Origin: Pseudomonas cichorii
GTDB taxonomy: Bacteria; Pseudomonadota; Gammaproteobacteria; Pseudomonadales; Pseudomonadaceae
Assembly (NCBI RefSeq): GCF_015471405.1
Contig: NZ_BLVZ01000016.1
Coordinates: 62,001 to 126,000 of the forward strand
Direction: 5' to 3'
Length of the DNA stretch: 64,000 bases
Shown here one piece after another: positions 34,270 through 42,702 of the stretch. Both the position numbers and the translations under genes were made by a program. The notes below the pieces were generated by a model. That model saw only the letters and a list, made by a program, of their open reading frames with translations, did not search any database and was not told the origin of the DNA. Numbering within the stretch: the first letter of the stretch is position 1; every line of letters begins with the position of its first letter.

Positions 34270-35178
34270 ATGAACGATACAAACCAAGAGGCGCATGAGC
34301 CAGACAACTGGCTGCCGATCCGTGAAGTTGCACGTCAGACCGGGGTCAACGCCGTCACGTTGCGGGCCTGGGAACGACGCTACGGGTTGATCGTGCCCCA
34401 CCGCACTGCCAAGGGACATCGCCTGTATACCCACGAGCATGTACAGCGGGTGATGACGATTCTGACCTGGCTCAATCGCGGTGTATCCGTCAGTCAGGTC
34501 AAAGCCTTGATCGATGAACAACAGCCGGAAAGCTTCACGCCCGGCAATGATTGGGATGCCCTGCACCAGACGCTGTTGCAGGCCATCGGTGAACTGGCCG
34601 AACGCCGGGTCGACGATGTTTTCAATCAGGCCATGTCGCTGTATCCGCCACGAACCTTGTGTGAGCAATTGTTGCTGCCGCTGCTGGCCGAGCTGGAGAA
34701 GCGCTGGCAGGGCAAGTTCGGCGCGCAGATGGAGCGTGTGTTCTTTTATTCGTGGCTACGCAGCAAGCTTGGCGCACGTATCTACCACAACAACCGGCAA
34801 CTCAACGGCAAGCCGTTGCTGCTGGTGAATCAGTCCGACCTGCCGCTTGAGCCGCATCTATGGCTCGTGGCCTGGCTGGTCAGCAGCGCCGACTGCCCCG
34901 TGGAAGTATTCGACTGGCCGCTGCCAAACGGTGAGCTGGCACTGGCCACCGAATACCTGCAACCACGCGGCGTCCTGCTCTACTCCAGCAAATCGCTGAA
35001 CCCGACTCAACTGCCAAGGCTACTGAGCAATATTTCCTGCCCGATCGTGTTGAGCGGACCAACGGTACAGATCCATAACGCCGATTTGCTCGTATGTGCG
35101 AACGAGGTCACAGGATTGACCCTTGCTCAGGACCCGCTCAGCGCACAGATCGAATTGAACAGGCTCGGACTCATTTAA
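34270..35178 (+). CDS. MerR-family light-response regulator, class II LitR-like (no B12 ligands)
   Basis: The 302-residue protein has a MerR helix-turn-helix at about residues 15-80 (LPIREVARQTGVNAVTLRAWERRYG, written here as separate parts LPIREVARQTGV and LRAWERRYG). The rest aligns to the B12-binding region of CarH/LitR. Where light-sensing LitR has a Gln-Glu-His near the middle, this protein reads QMERVFFYSWLRSKL with Arg in place of His. The DxHxxG motif is also absent. That fits class II LitR proteins such as P. putida PplR, which repress light-induced genes and are relieved by a LOV-domain protein. It sits 3 bases after the DUF523 gene and 10 before phr. Confidence 0.8.
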   Translation: MNDTNQEAHEPDNWLPIREVARQTGVNAVTLRAWERRYGLIVPHRTAKGHRLYTHEHVQRVMTILTWLNRGVSVSQVKALIDEQQPESFTPGNDWDALHQTLLQAIGELAERRVDDVFNQAMSLYPPRTLCEQLLLPLLAELEKRWQGKFGAQMERVFFYSWLRSKLGARIYHNNRQLNGKPLLLVNQSDLPLEPHLWLVAWLVSSADCPVEVFDWPLPNGELALATEYLQPRGVLLYSSKSLNPTQLPRLLSNISCPIVLSGPTVQIHNADLLVCANEVTGLTLAQDPLSAQIELNRLGLI

Positions 35179-35188
35179 AGGATTTCAC

Positions 35189-36637
35189 ATGCAACTGTTT
35201 TGGCTGCGTAGCGATTTGCGCGTTCACGACAATACCGCCCTGGCCGCTGCCATGGAGCGGGGTCCTGCGCTGGCTGTGTATCTGATCAGCCCGACTCAAT
35301 GGCAGAACCATGACGACGCAGCCTGCAAGGTCGATTTCTGGCTACGCAATCTGGTCGAGCTGGAAAAAGCCTTGGGCGATCTGAATGTCCCTCTACTGAT
35401 TCGTGATGCAGATACCTGGGACAAAGCCCCTGAAGTGTTGTTGCAGCTCTGCGCCGAGCATGGCGTCGAAGGCGTACATGCGAATGAGGAGTACGGCATC
35501 AATGAAGGCAAACGCGATCAGGCCGTACGCCATGCACTGGAAAACGCCGGTGTTCATTTCAGCAGCTATCTGGATCAACTGCTGTTCAAGCCTGGCAGCA
35601 TCCTGACCAGGACCGGCGGCTACTTTCAGGTTTACAGCCAGTTCCGCAAGGTCTGCTACGCCCGCCTGCACGAAGCGATGCCACACCTCATTCGCGCACC
35701 GAAGGCCCAGCAACCGTTATCGATCAAAAGCGATGCGGTACCTGATCAGGTCGAAGGCTTTACAACGCCCTCCAAAACGCTGCGAGAACTCTGGCCTGCC
35801 GGTGAAAACGAAGCGCTCAGACGCCTGGCTGCCTTCAGCGACGATCAGATCCGCTACTACCAGAGCGAACGCGATTTCCCGGCAAAACCTGGCACCAGCC
35901 AGTTGTCGGCCTATCTGGCAGCCGGCGTGGTTTCTCCACGCCAATGCCTGCATGCAGCCCTGATGAGCAATAACGGGGAATTTGAAACCGGTAATACCGG
36001 GATCGTGACCTGGATCAACGAGTTGCTGTGGCGGGAGTTCTACAAACACATTCTTGTAGGCTACCCTCGCGTTTCACGCCATCGCGCATTCCGCCCGGAA
36101 ACCGAAGCCGTCAAATGGCGTAACGCTCCAACCGAACTGGCCGCGTGGCAGGAAGCCCGCACCGGATTGCCCATCATTGATGCAGCCATGCGCCAGTTAC
36201 TGGAAACCGGCTGGATGCATAACCGACTAAGGATGGTCGTTGCGATGTTCCTGACCAAGAACCTGTTGATCGACTGGCGTGAAGGCGAGCGCTTTTTCAT
36301 GCGTCACCTTATCGATGGTGACCTGGCGGCCAATAACGGCGGATGGCAGTGGAGTTCGTCCACTGGCACAGACTCGGCACCCTACTTCCGTATCTTCAAC
36401 CCTTTGTCGCAATCGGAAAAATTCGATCCCGAAGGGCGCTTCATCAAGCATTGGCTGCCGGAACTGGCCAGCCTCAACAAGAAAGAAGTGCATGACCCGT
36501 CCCTCGTCGGTGGCCTGTTCGGCGTAAAAGACTATCCCGCACAGATTGTCGACCTGAGCAAAAGCCGCGCACGGGCGCTGGCCGCCTTCAAGGCCCTGCC
36601 CCATCGCCAGCCAGCAGCGGGCCCGCTCCATGAGTGA
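35189..36637 (+). CDS. phrB: Deoxyribodipyrimidine photolyase (class I CPD)
   Basis: The 482-residue enzyme starts MQLFWLRSDLRVHDNTAL and keeps the FAD-binding C-terminal domain. It contains LLWREFYKHILVGYP, MRQLLETGWMHNRLRM, LIDGDLAANNGGWQW and GTDSAPYFRIFNP. It repairs UV-induced cyclobutane dimers using blue light and FADH minus, with an antenna chromophore in the N-terminal domain. AAGGA stands eight bases before ATG. Its end overlaps the next gene by eight bases. The operon position links DNA repair to the light-response regulator. Confidence 0.95.
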   Translation: MQLFWLRSDLRVHDNTALAAAMERGPALAVYLISPTQWQNHDDAACKVDFWLRNLVELEKALGDLNVPLLIRDADTWDKAPEVLLQLCAEHGVEGVHANEEYGINEGKRDQAVRHALENAGVHFSSYLDQLLFKPGSILTRTGGYFQVYSQFRKVCYARLHEAMPHLIRAPKAQQPLSIKSDAVPDQVEGFTTPSKTLRELWPAGENEALRRLAAFSDDQIRYYQSERDFPAKPGTSQLSAYLAAGVVSPRQCLHAALMSNNGEFETGNTGIVTWINELLWREFYKHILVGYPRVSRHRAFRPETEAVKWRNAPTELAAWQEARTGLPIIDAAMRQLLETGWMHNRLRMVVAMFLTKNLLIDWREGERFFMRHLIDGDLAANNGGWQWSSSTGTDSAPYFRIFNPLSQSEKFDPEGRFIKHWLPELASLNKKEVHDPSLVGGLFGVKDYPAQIVDLSKSRARALAAFKALPHRQPAAGPLHE

Positions 36638-37052
36638 ATTCCTGCAACGCTTCGCCCATGACTTCGCAACGCTGAACAAGGACAACCTTGAGCGAGTGGC
36701 CGGGCTCTATAGCGACAACGTGTCATTCACAGACCCGATGCACCATATCCAGGGTCTGGCGGCCATGCAGGATTACTTCGCTCAGCTTTACAGCAATGTC
36801 AGCGCACTGCATTTCGACTTCCATCACTTCGATGAAGTCAGGCCCGGTGAAGGCTATCTGACCTGGACCATGAGTTATTCACACCCACGCCTGAACAGGG
36901 GACGGCTTATCAAAGTCGAAGGTTGTTCGCACCTGCATTGGCACGAAAAGGTTTACCGGCATAGAGACTACTTCGACGCCGGTGCATTGCTCTATGAACA
37001 CCTCCCCATCATGGGAGGCTTGATTGCCTGGCTGAAAAAGAGGTTGGCATGA
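36630..37052 (+). CDS. NTF2-like (SnoaL-type) protein
   Basis: The 140-residue product has the NTF2 cone-fold signature, with DNLERVAGLYSDNVSFTDP early and LTWTMSYSHPRLNRGRLIKV and GCSHLHWHEKVYRHRDYFD later. This fold hosts small-molecule enzymes or binding proteins. In light/singlet-oxygen clusters a protein like this commonly follows photolyase; its substrate is unknown. It overlaps phr and is coupled by ATGA to the SDR gene. Confidence 0.82.
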   Translation: MSEFLQRFAHDFATLNKDNLERVAGLYSDNVSFTDPMHHIQGLAAMQDYFAQLYSNVSALHFDFHHFDEVRPGEGYLTWTMSYSHPRLNRGRLIKVEGCSHLHWHEKVYRHRDYFDAGALLYEHLPIMGGLIAWLKKRLA

Positions 37053-37837
37053 AGACTTCGTACGCACGTCGCATATGGCTGACGGGTGCAAGCAGCGGTA
37101 TTGGTCTGGCACTGGCAAAAGAGCTGCTCGACTCAGGAAACCAGTTGGCCTTGACCGCCAGAACCCTTGAGCCCTTGCAGGACTTGTCGCAGCGTTACCC
37201 CGGCCAGGTCCTGCTGGTAACCGGCGATATCACCGATGGCGAGCAAGTCAGGCACATGGGCGATCGTATCGAACAGGAATGGGGAGCACTGGACACGGCC
37301 ATCCTCAATGCCGGGACCTGTGAGTACATTGACGCACAAAGCTTCGATGCAGCACTGGTGGAGCGGGTGATTCGCACCAACCTTCTGGCCAGCAGCTTCT
37401 GCATCCAGGAAGCACTGCCCTTGTTGCGCAAAGGTACAAAACCACATCTGGCTGGCGTCGCCAGCGCGGTGACTTACCTGCCGCTGCCCCGAGCCGAAGC
37501 CTACGGCGCCTCGAAGGCCGGCCTGCGCTACATGTTCGAATCACTGCGCCTGGACCTGGCCAGCGAAAACATTGACGTCACCGTGATCAGCCCGGGTTTC
37601 GTCGAAACGCCGCTGACTGAAAAAAACGATTTTCCGATGCCCATGCGCTGGCCTGTCGACAAGGCAGCACACTACATCGCCAAAAGACTGAACAGCCCCA
37701 AACGCCCACTGGAAATCGCCTTCCCCGGCCCTTTCATTTTCAGCCTGCGCTTGCTGGCCATGTTGCCAGCCCGGGCAAGATTCGCCCTTTGCAAACACAT
37801 GGCACGCCCCCCGACCTCGAATAAGGACGCTCAATGA
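37049..37837 (+). CDS. Short-chain dehydrogenase/reductase
   Basis: The 262-residue protein has the nucleotide motif TGASSGIGLAL at residues 12-22, NAG near residue 88, and the catalytic YGASK near residue 152. The active-site serine region is ASAVTYLPLP. A hydrophobic C-terminal segment (FIFSLRLLAMLPA) may attach it to the membrane. The substrate is unknown; cluster partners hint at a lipid. Both ends overlap neighbours by ATGA. Confidence 0.9.
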   Translation: MKTSYARRIWLTGASSGIGLALAKELLDSGNQLALTARTLEPLQDLSQRYPGQVLLVTGDITDGEQVRHMGDRIEQEWGALDTAILNAGTCEYIDAQSFDAALVERVIRTNLLASSFCIQEALPLLRKGTKPHLAGVASAVTYLPLPRAEAYGASKAGLRYMFESLRLDLASENIDVTVISPGFVETPLTEKNDFPMPMRWPVDKAAHYIAKRLNSPKRPLEIAFPGPFIFSLRLLAMLPARARFALCKHMARPPTSNKDAQ

Positions 37838-39081
37838 AGATCGCCATCATTGGCAGCGGTATCTCAGGCCTGACCAGCGCCTACGTGCTCAATCGCTCCC
37901 ATGACATCACGGTGTTCGAGGCGTCGGACTGGATCGGCGGCCACACGCATACCGTGGATGTGCAGGTCGCTGGCCGTGCCTATGCGATCGATACCGGCTT
38001 TATCGTCTTCAATGACTGGACCTACCCGAACTTCATCAAATTGCTAGGCCGGCTGGGCGTGGCATTCAAGCCGGCCGAAATGAGCTTTTCGGTGCATGAC
38101 CCGCGCAGCGGCGTCGAATACAACGGCAATAACCTCAACAGCCTGTTCGCCCAGCGCAGCAATCTGTTGTCGCCGAAGTTCTGGGGCATGCTGAGCGATA
38201 TTCTGCGCTTCAATCGCCAGTCCGTGGCCGACCTGGAAAACCAGCGCATCGCGGCCGACACGACGCTTGGCGAATACCTGAAAAACGGCCGCTACGGCCA
38301 GCGCTTCATCGACCATTACATCGTGCCCATGGGCGCGGCAATCTGGTCGATGTCACTGGCGGACATGCTGGGTTTCCCTCTGCAATTCTTCGTGCGCTTC
38401 TTCAAGAATCACGGGCTGCTTTCTGTCACTCACCGTCCCCAGTGGTGTGTGATTGAAGGTGGCTCCAGAAGCTACATCGAACCGCTGACGGCTTCGTTCA
38501 AAGACCGCATTCGCCTGTCATGCCCTGTGCATCGGGTAGAGCGTGACAGCGAGGGCGTCACCCTGCACAGCGCGGCAGGCAGTGAGCGCTTCGATAAGGT
38601 GATCTTCGCCTGCCACAGCGATCAGGCCTTGCAGTTGCTGGCCCAGCCCTCACAGCACGAACGGGACATTCTCGGCGCTCTGCGTTATGCCGAAAATGAC
38701 GTGGTTCTGCACACCGACACACGACTGCTGCCCAAACGCTCACTGGCCTGGGCCAGCTGGAACTACCGCCTTGGTGGCGGAGAGCAGCAACTGGCTGCCG
38801 TCACCTACGACATGAACATCCTGCAAGGGATCGAAAGCGACACCACGTTCTGCGTCAGCCTGAATCAGACCAGCGCCATCGACCCGGATAAAATCCTCGG
38901 CCGCTATCGCTACGCCCATCCGCAATACAGCCTGGATGCCATTGCAGCCCAGGAGCGCTGGCAGGAAATCAACGGCGTTGAAAACACCTGGTACTGCGGC
39001 GCCTATTGGGCCAACGGTTTCCATGAAGACGGCGTGGTCAGCGGCCTGCGCGTGGCCCAGGCCTTTGGGGAAGCGCTGTGA
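37834..39081 (+). CDS. FAD-dependent amine-oxidase-like protein (COG2907)
   Basis: The 415-residue flavoprotein begins MKIAIIGSGISGLTSAYVL with a GxGxxG FAD motif, then FEASDWIGGHTHTVDV, IDTGFIVFNDWTYPNF and PMGAAIWSMS. It is the COG2907 family commonly clustered with DUF1365 and Cfa-type genes, including the singlet-oxygen regulon of Rhodobacter. A desaturase-like role on membrane acyl chains has been shown for such a cluster in furan fatty-acid synthesis; applying that here is inference. ATGA/GTGA overlaps couple it on both sides. Confidence 0.87.
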   Translation: MKIAIIGSGISGLTSAYVLNRSHDITVFEASDWIGGHTHTVDVQVAGRAYAIDTGFIVFNDWTYPNFIKLLGRLGVAFKPAEMSFSVHDPRSGVEYNGNNLNSLFAQRSNLLSPKFWGMLSDILRFNRQSVADLENQRIAADTTLGEYLKNGRYGQRFIDHYIVPMGAAIWSMSLADMLGFPLQFFVRFFKNHGLLSVTHRPQWCVIEGGSRSYIEPLTASFKDRIRLSCPVHRVERDSEGVTLHSAAGSERFDKVIFACHSDQALQLLAQPSQHERDILGALRYAENDVVLHTDTRLLPKRSLAWASWNYRLGGGEQQLAAVTYDMNILQGIESDTTFCVSLNQTSAIDPDKILGRYRYAHPQYSLDAIAAQERWQEINGVENTWYCGAYWANGFHEDGVVSGLRVAQAFGEAL

Positions 39082-39881
39082 ACAGCGCCCTTTACAGCGG
39101 CTGGATCACTCATCGGCGTTTTGCGCCCAGAGCTCACGAATTCAACTATCGAATCGGCCTGCTCTATCTGGATCTGGACGAGCAGGACGCCGTACTCAAC
39201 CTGTCACCGCTGGCCGGAGACAGACGCTTTTCACCGTTTTCCTTCAGAGAACGTGATTATTTGCCGGAACTGACCGGACGCGGCGTGCCCCTGATCGAAG
39301 CGGTACGCGAGCGAGTCGCAATAGCGCTGGGGCATATGCCGCTGGGCCGGGTCTGCCTGCTGACCCAGGCTCGCAGTTGGGGCCTGTCTTTCAACCCGGT
39401 GAGTTTTTTCTACTGCCATGAAATCGACGGAGCACTGGCCGCCATCCTGTGCGAAGTCACCAATACGCCCTGGGGCGAGCGGTATCACTATGTCCTGCCT
39501 GCCAATGGCGAAGGTCATCAGCACTTTGCCGTGGCCAAGGCGTTTCATGTGTCGCCGTTTCTGCCACGCGACCTGGAATACCGCATGAGCTTCAGCCAGC
39601 CCGCCGAGAGAATCGGTGTGCATATGGCCGACTGGCAGGGAGAGCTGAAAGTGTTCGACGCCACGCTCAACCTGAGTCGGCAGAAGCTCAATCGTCAGAC
39701 ACTGCATCGCTATCTGCTTGCCTATCCATGGATGACTGCCAAGACCTGCCTTGCGATCTATTGGCAGGCCATACGCCTGTTTCTCAAGCGCATCCCGATT
39801 TTCAATCATCAGACTGCTGACGGTGAATACCGTACAGGCACGCCGCAACCCAAGGATCGACGTGATGAAAAACATCAGTAG
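39078..39881 (+). CDS. DUF1365 (COG3496) protein
   Basis: The 267-residue protein starts at GTG 39078, overlapping the preceding stop as GTGA. It opens NSALYSGWITHRRFAPRAHEF, typical of DUF1365 (SALYxGxVxHxRxxP), and contains FNPVSFFYCHE, VTNTPWGERYHY and KAFHVSPFL. The biochemical role is unknown. Its consistent partners are the COG2907 flavoprotein and a Cfa-like methyltransferase, suggesting joint action on membrane lipids. Confidence 0.9.
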   Translation: MNSALYSGWITHRRFAPRAHEFNYRIGLLYLDLDEQDAVLNLSPLAGDRRFSPFSFRERDYLPELTGRGVPLIEAVRERVAIALGHMPLGRVCLLTQARSWGLSFNPVSFFYCHEIDGALAAILCEVTNTPWGERYHYVLPANGEGHQHFAVAKAFHVSPFLPRDLEYRMSFSQPAERIGVHMADWQGELKVFDATLNLSRQKLNRQTLHRYLLAYPWMTAKTCLAIYWQAIRLFLKRIPIFNHQTADGEYRTGTPQPKDRRDEKHQ

Positions 39882-41136
39882 TAGTGGTTTTTCTGCCAAT
39901 CTGGGTGCCCACAACCTGACAGGCAGTTTTCTGCGCCGGGGCGTGTTGCGCCAACTGAGCAAATTGCGCAACGGCCAGTTGGTGGTCAACGACGGCACTG
40001 AACGCCATGTCTTCGGCAAGGCCGGAGCGCTGATTCAGGGGGAAATCCATATCCGCGACTCTGCGGTCTGGGGCATGGTTGCCAGCAACGGTTCCATTGG
40101 TGCGGGCGAAGCCTTTATCCATGGCTACTGGACCACGCCGGACCTGACGGCAGTGGTGCGGGTGTTCGTCAGCAACCTTGATGTACTTGATGCCATGGAA
40201 GGCGGCATTGCACGCCTGACAAGGCCCATGGTCCAGGTCCTGCACTGGCTCAACCGTAATACCCGCAAAGGTTCGCAGAAAAACATCTCGGCCCATTACG
40301 ACCTGGGCAATAAATTATTCGAGCAGTTTCTCGATCCGACGATGATGTATTCCGCCGCTCAATTCCTGAACGAGAACGACAGCCTCGAACAGGCCCAGTT
40401 GAACAAGCTGGAGCGCATCTGCCAGAAACTGGCCCTCAAACCCGAGGATCATCTGCTGGAAATCGGTACGGGCTGGGGCAGCATGGCGATTTATGCCGCG
40501 CAGCATTACGGCTGCCGTGTCACGACGACCACGCTGTCGAAAGAGCAGTTCGCCTACACCGAGCAGCGGCTGGTACAACTGGGCCTGCAAGACCGCGTGA
40601 CCCTGCTGCTCAAGGATTATCGCGACCTCACCGGCCAGTACGACAAGCTGGTGTCCATCGAAATGATCGAAGCAGTGGGCCACAGGTTTCTGCCAACCTA
40701 CTTCAAGCAGTGTTCGCATCTGCTCAAGAGCAACGGGCTGATGCTCTTGCAGGCCATCACCATTCGCGAGCAGCGCTATGAGCAGGCCAGGAAGAACGTA
40801 GACTTCATCCAGCGCTATATTTTCCCGGGCGGTGCCTTGCCATCGGTCCACAAGATGCTGGAAATCGTCGGCGGCGACACCGACATGAACCTGCTGCACA
40901 TGGAAGACTTCGGCCTGCATTACGCCCGTACCCTGCACCTGTGGCACGAAAACTTCAAACAGGCCCACAGCGCCTTGCTGGACCTGGGTTACGACGAATA
41001 CTTCCTGCGCCTGTGGGAATTCTATCTGTGCTATTGCGAGGGCGGCTTTCTAGAGCGGACCATCGGCACCGCGCAGTTGCTGCTGGCCAAACCCGAGGCC
41101 TTGCGCGCACCGGTGCTTGGGCTCTTCGATGCTTAA
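39865..41136 (+). CDS. Cyclopropane-fatty-acid-synthase-type SAM methyltransferase
   Basis: Start ATG 39865 has AAGGA eight bases upstream and gives 423 residues; a longer frame to 39751 lies inside DUF1365. The SAM site is LLEIGTGWGSMAIYAA near residue 200, followed by TTTLSKEQ, SIEMIEAVGH and YIFPGGALPS. LWEFYLCYCEGGF is the end block that in Cfa includes bicarbonate-binding residues. It should methylenate or methylate unsaturated phospholipid acyl chains. Because of its partners it could be a UfaM-like methylase rather than housekeeping Cfa. Confidence 0.88.
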   Translation: MKNISSSGFSANLGAHNLTGSFLRRGVLRQLSKLRNGQLVVNDGTERHVFGKAGALIQGEIHIRDSAVWGMVASNGSIGAGEAFIHGYWTTPDLTAVVRVFVSNLDVLDAMEGGIARLTRPMVQVLHWLNRNTRKGSQKNISAHYDLGNKLFEQFLDPTMMYSAAQFLNENDSLEQAQLNKLERICQKLALKPEDHLLEIGTGWGSMAIYAAQHYGCRVTTTTLSKEQFAYTEQRLVQLGLQDRVTLLLKDYRDLTGQYDKLVSIEMIEAVGHRFLPTYFKQCSHLLKSNGLMLLQAITIREQRYEQARKNVDFIQRYIFPGGALPSVHKMLEIVGGDTDMNLLHMEDFGLHYARTLHLWHENFKQAHSALLDLGYDEYFLRLWEFYLCYCEGGFLERTIGTAQLLLAKPEALRAPVLGLFDA

Positions 41137-41644
41137 AACCGTCGCCAATGCGCTGTTGTTCCAGATCGGCTGGTTCGCCTGCGTGCTGGGCGGCAACAGC
41201 TACTGGCTGCTGATTGCAGCCGGTGTGCTGGCAATACATCTGCTGTGGACAAGTTCCTGGACGAGCGAGGGCCGATTGCTGTTGGCCGTAACCGTATTGG
41301 GCACGCTGCTCGACAGTGCATTGATGAATCTGGGGGTATTGGACTTCGGCACCGATGGCCCACTGATTCCCTTGTGGCTGGTATTACTCTGGGCAGTCCT
41401 GGCAACCACGCTCAATCACTGCCTGGCCTGGACCGCCACCCCTTGGTGGCGAGCCAGCCTGCTCGGCGCAATTGGCGGCCCGATGTCGTACTATGCAGGC
41501 TCGCAACTGGCGCAAGCCCAGCTTCCACTGGGTTTGTGGCCAAGTCTCTTGATACTGGGCGCGGTCTGGGCCGTCATCTTTCCCTTGCTTCAGCGACTGG
41601 CTACCCATCCACTTATCAACAGACCCACCGGAGCCCCCCACTGA
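41129..41644 (+). CDS. DUF2878 membrane protein
   Basis: ATG 41129 overlaps the methyltransferase end by eight bases and gives 171 residues with about five hydrophobic helices. WWRASLLGAIGGPMSYYAGSQLA in the middle and the early LLFQIGWFACVLGG match DUF2878. The ribosome binding site is weak, so coupling from upstream is likely. It is an inner-membrane protein of unknown role, recurrent in this cluster type. Confidence 0.88.
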   Translation: MLKTVANALLFQIGWFACVLGGNSYWLLIAAGVLAIHLLWTSSWTSEGRLLLAVTVLGTLLDSALMNLGVLDFGTDGPLIPLWLVLLWAVLATTLNHCLAWTATPWWRASLLGAIGGPMSYYAGSQLAQAQLPLGLWPSLLILGAVWAVIFPLLQRLATHPLINRPTGAPH

Positions 41645-41955
41645 AATCCGCGCTCATCACTCTGACACCGATTCCAAGCGAGCCGGCAGTCACTTGCTCG
41701 ACCTGTGCGGCCTGCTGCTGCCAGCTGGAAGTCATGCTCATCACCGACACAGGCGTGCCCGAGCGCTATATCGATACCGATGAGTGGGGCGGCGAAGTCA
41801 TGCTGCGCCTGGAGGACGGCTGGTGCGCGGCGCTGGATCGCAACACCATGATGTGTACCATCTACGAAAAACGCCCGCTTATATGCCGAGAGTTTGAGGC
41901 AGGTGCAGAAGAGTGCATGAACGAACGGCAGGGAATTGCGACAGCTTATCTCTGA
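41641..41955 (+). CDS. YkgJ-family cysteine-cluster protein with apparent CTG start
   Basis: The 104-residue product has the cluster TCSTCAACCCQLEVM near residue 20 and later MCTIYEKRPLICREF and EEC, a zinc- or iron-sulfur-binding pattern. No ATG, GTG or TTG occurs in frame before the cysteine cluster. CTG at 41641 is seven bases after GGAG (41630-41633) and overlaps the DUF2878 stop as CTGA, the same geometry as the ATGA/GTGA overlaps upstream. CTG initiation is therefore the best reading, unless a base error hides an ATG. Function unknown. Confidence 0.82.
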   Translation: MKSALITLTPIPSEPAVTCSTCAACCCQLEVMLITDTGVPERYIDTDEWGGEVMLRLEDGWCAALDRNTMMCTIYEKRPLICREFEAGAEECMNERQGIATAYL

Positions 41956-41964
41956 GGGCGGCGG

Positions 41965-42049
41965 GTAGGAGCGAATTCATTCGCGAGACGGCATGGCAAA
42001 CGATGGATAGGTATCGAATGTAGCGGCCTGTCGCGAATAAATTCTCCCC
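41965..42049. repeat. REP-like palindrome, copy 4 (longer loop)
   Basis: GTAGGAGCGAATTCATTCGC at 41965 on is imperfectly inverted by TCGCGAATAAATTCTCCCC at 42031-42049. The wide spacing (about 44 bases) and mismatches indicate an older or composite copy. It lies between convergent genes. Confidence 0.78.
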
Positions 42050-42066
42050 CGCCTGGTCGTTCACTA

Positions 42067-42585
42067 TCAGAACGGCATCTTGTAATGCAGAGCGTAGCTT
42101 TCTATCCCGTCGTTCGGCTGTTTGATGCCAGCGTTGGAATAGTGAGTGGCGCGAATGCCGATTTCATGCCCGCCCGCAAAGCGCAGACCAAAACCGATGC
42201 GGTCTTCGAAGTTGAAAGCCGAGCCCAGCTTGTTGTCTTCAACTTGAGTATTGGAGAACACCGAAACACCAATCCCCGCCTCGATGTAAGGCTTCACACT
42301 CTGTCCTGAAAACTCGTAAACCAACACTGGCGAAAACGACAGGCTGTTATTGCTGGAGCGCTTGTCTCCATCCCAATACGTGTAGGCGCCATCCCAATAA
42401 CCGGTCAGGCGACCTATATCGCTTTTCAACCAGCTTTTATCCCAATCGAACTGCACGCCCAGACGATAGGTCATCGTCGACTGGCTGGTATGACCTACCG
42501 AAAACTCAACGCCATCGGCTTGTGCCAGAGAGCTTTGCCCTGCGAGAACAGCCGATACCACGGCCGAACAAAAGAGTCGCTTCAT
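42067..42585 (-). CDS. pagL: Lipid A 3-O-deacylase PagL
   Basis: The 172-residue outer-membrane protein has a signal peptide (MKRLFCSAVVSAVLAGQSSL, cleavage near QA-DG) and beta-strand alternation. The catalytic residues are intact: HYSNAGIKQPNDGIES has His, Ser two residues on and Glu 14 residues after the His, the spacing known for P. aeruginosa PagL. It removes the 3-position acyl chain of lipid A in the outer membrane, which lowers its inflammatory potency and alters envelope properties. The terminal Phe fits a barrel. A longer frame (to 42603) is less likely. Confidence 0.9.
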   Translation of the reverse strand: MKRLFCSAVVSAVLAGQSSLAQADGVEFSVGHTSQSTMTYRLGVQFDWDKSWLKSDIGRLTGYWDGAYTYWDGDKRSSNNSLSFSPVLVYEFSGQSVKPYIEAGIGVSVFSNTQVEDNKLGSAFNFEDRIGFGLRFAGGHEIGIRATHYSNAGIKQPNDGIESYALHYKMPF

Positions 42586-42702
42586 AAGAAACATCCATTT
42601 CATATGGTAGTTGTTAGAAAGTGCTGGAAACTTGGCAGACGCACTATAGAAAGCAGCAGCAAAGCGTTGGTTCAGCCCCCAAAAGCTTTTTTCACGATTT
42701 TT

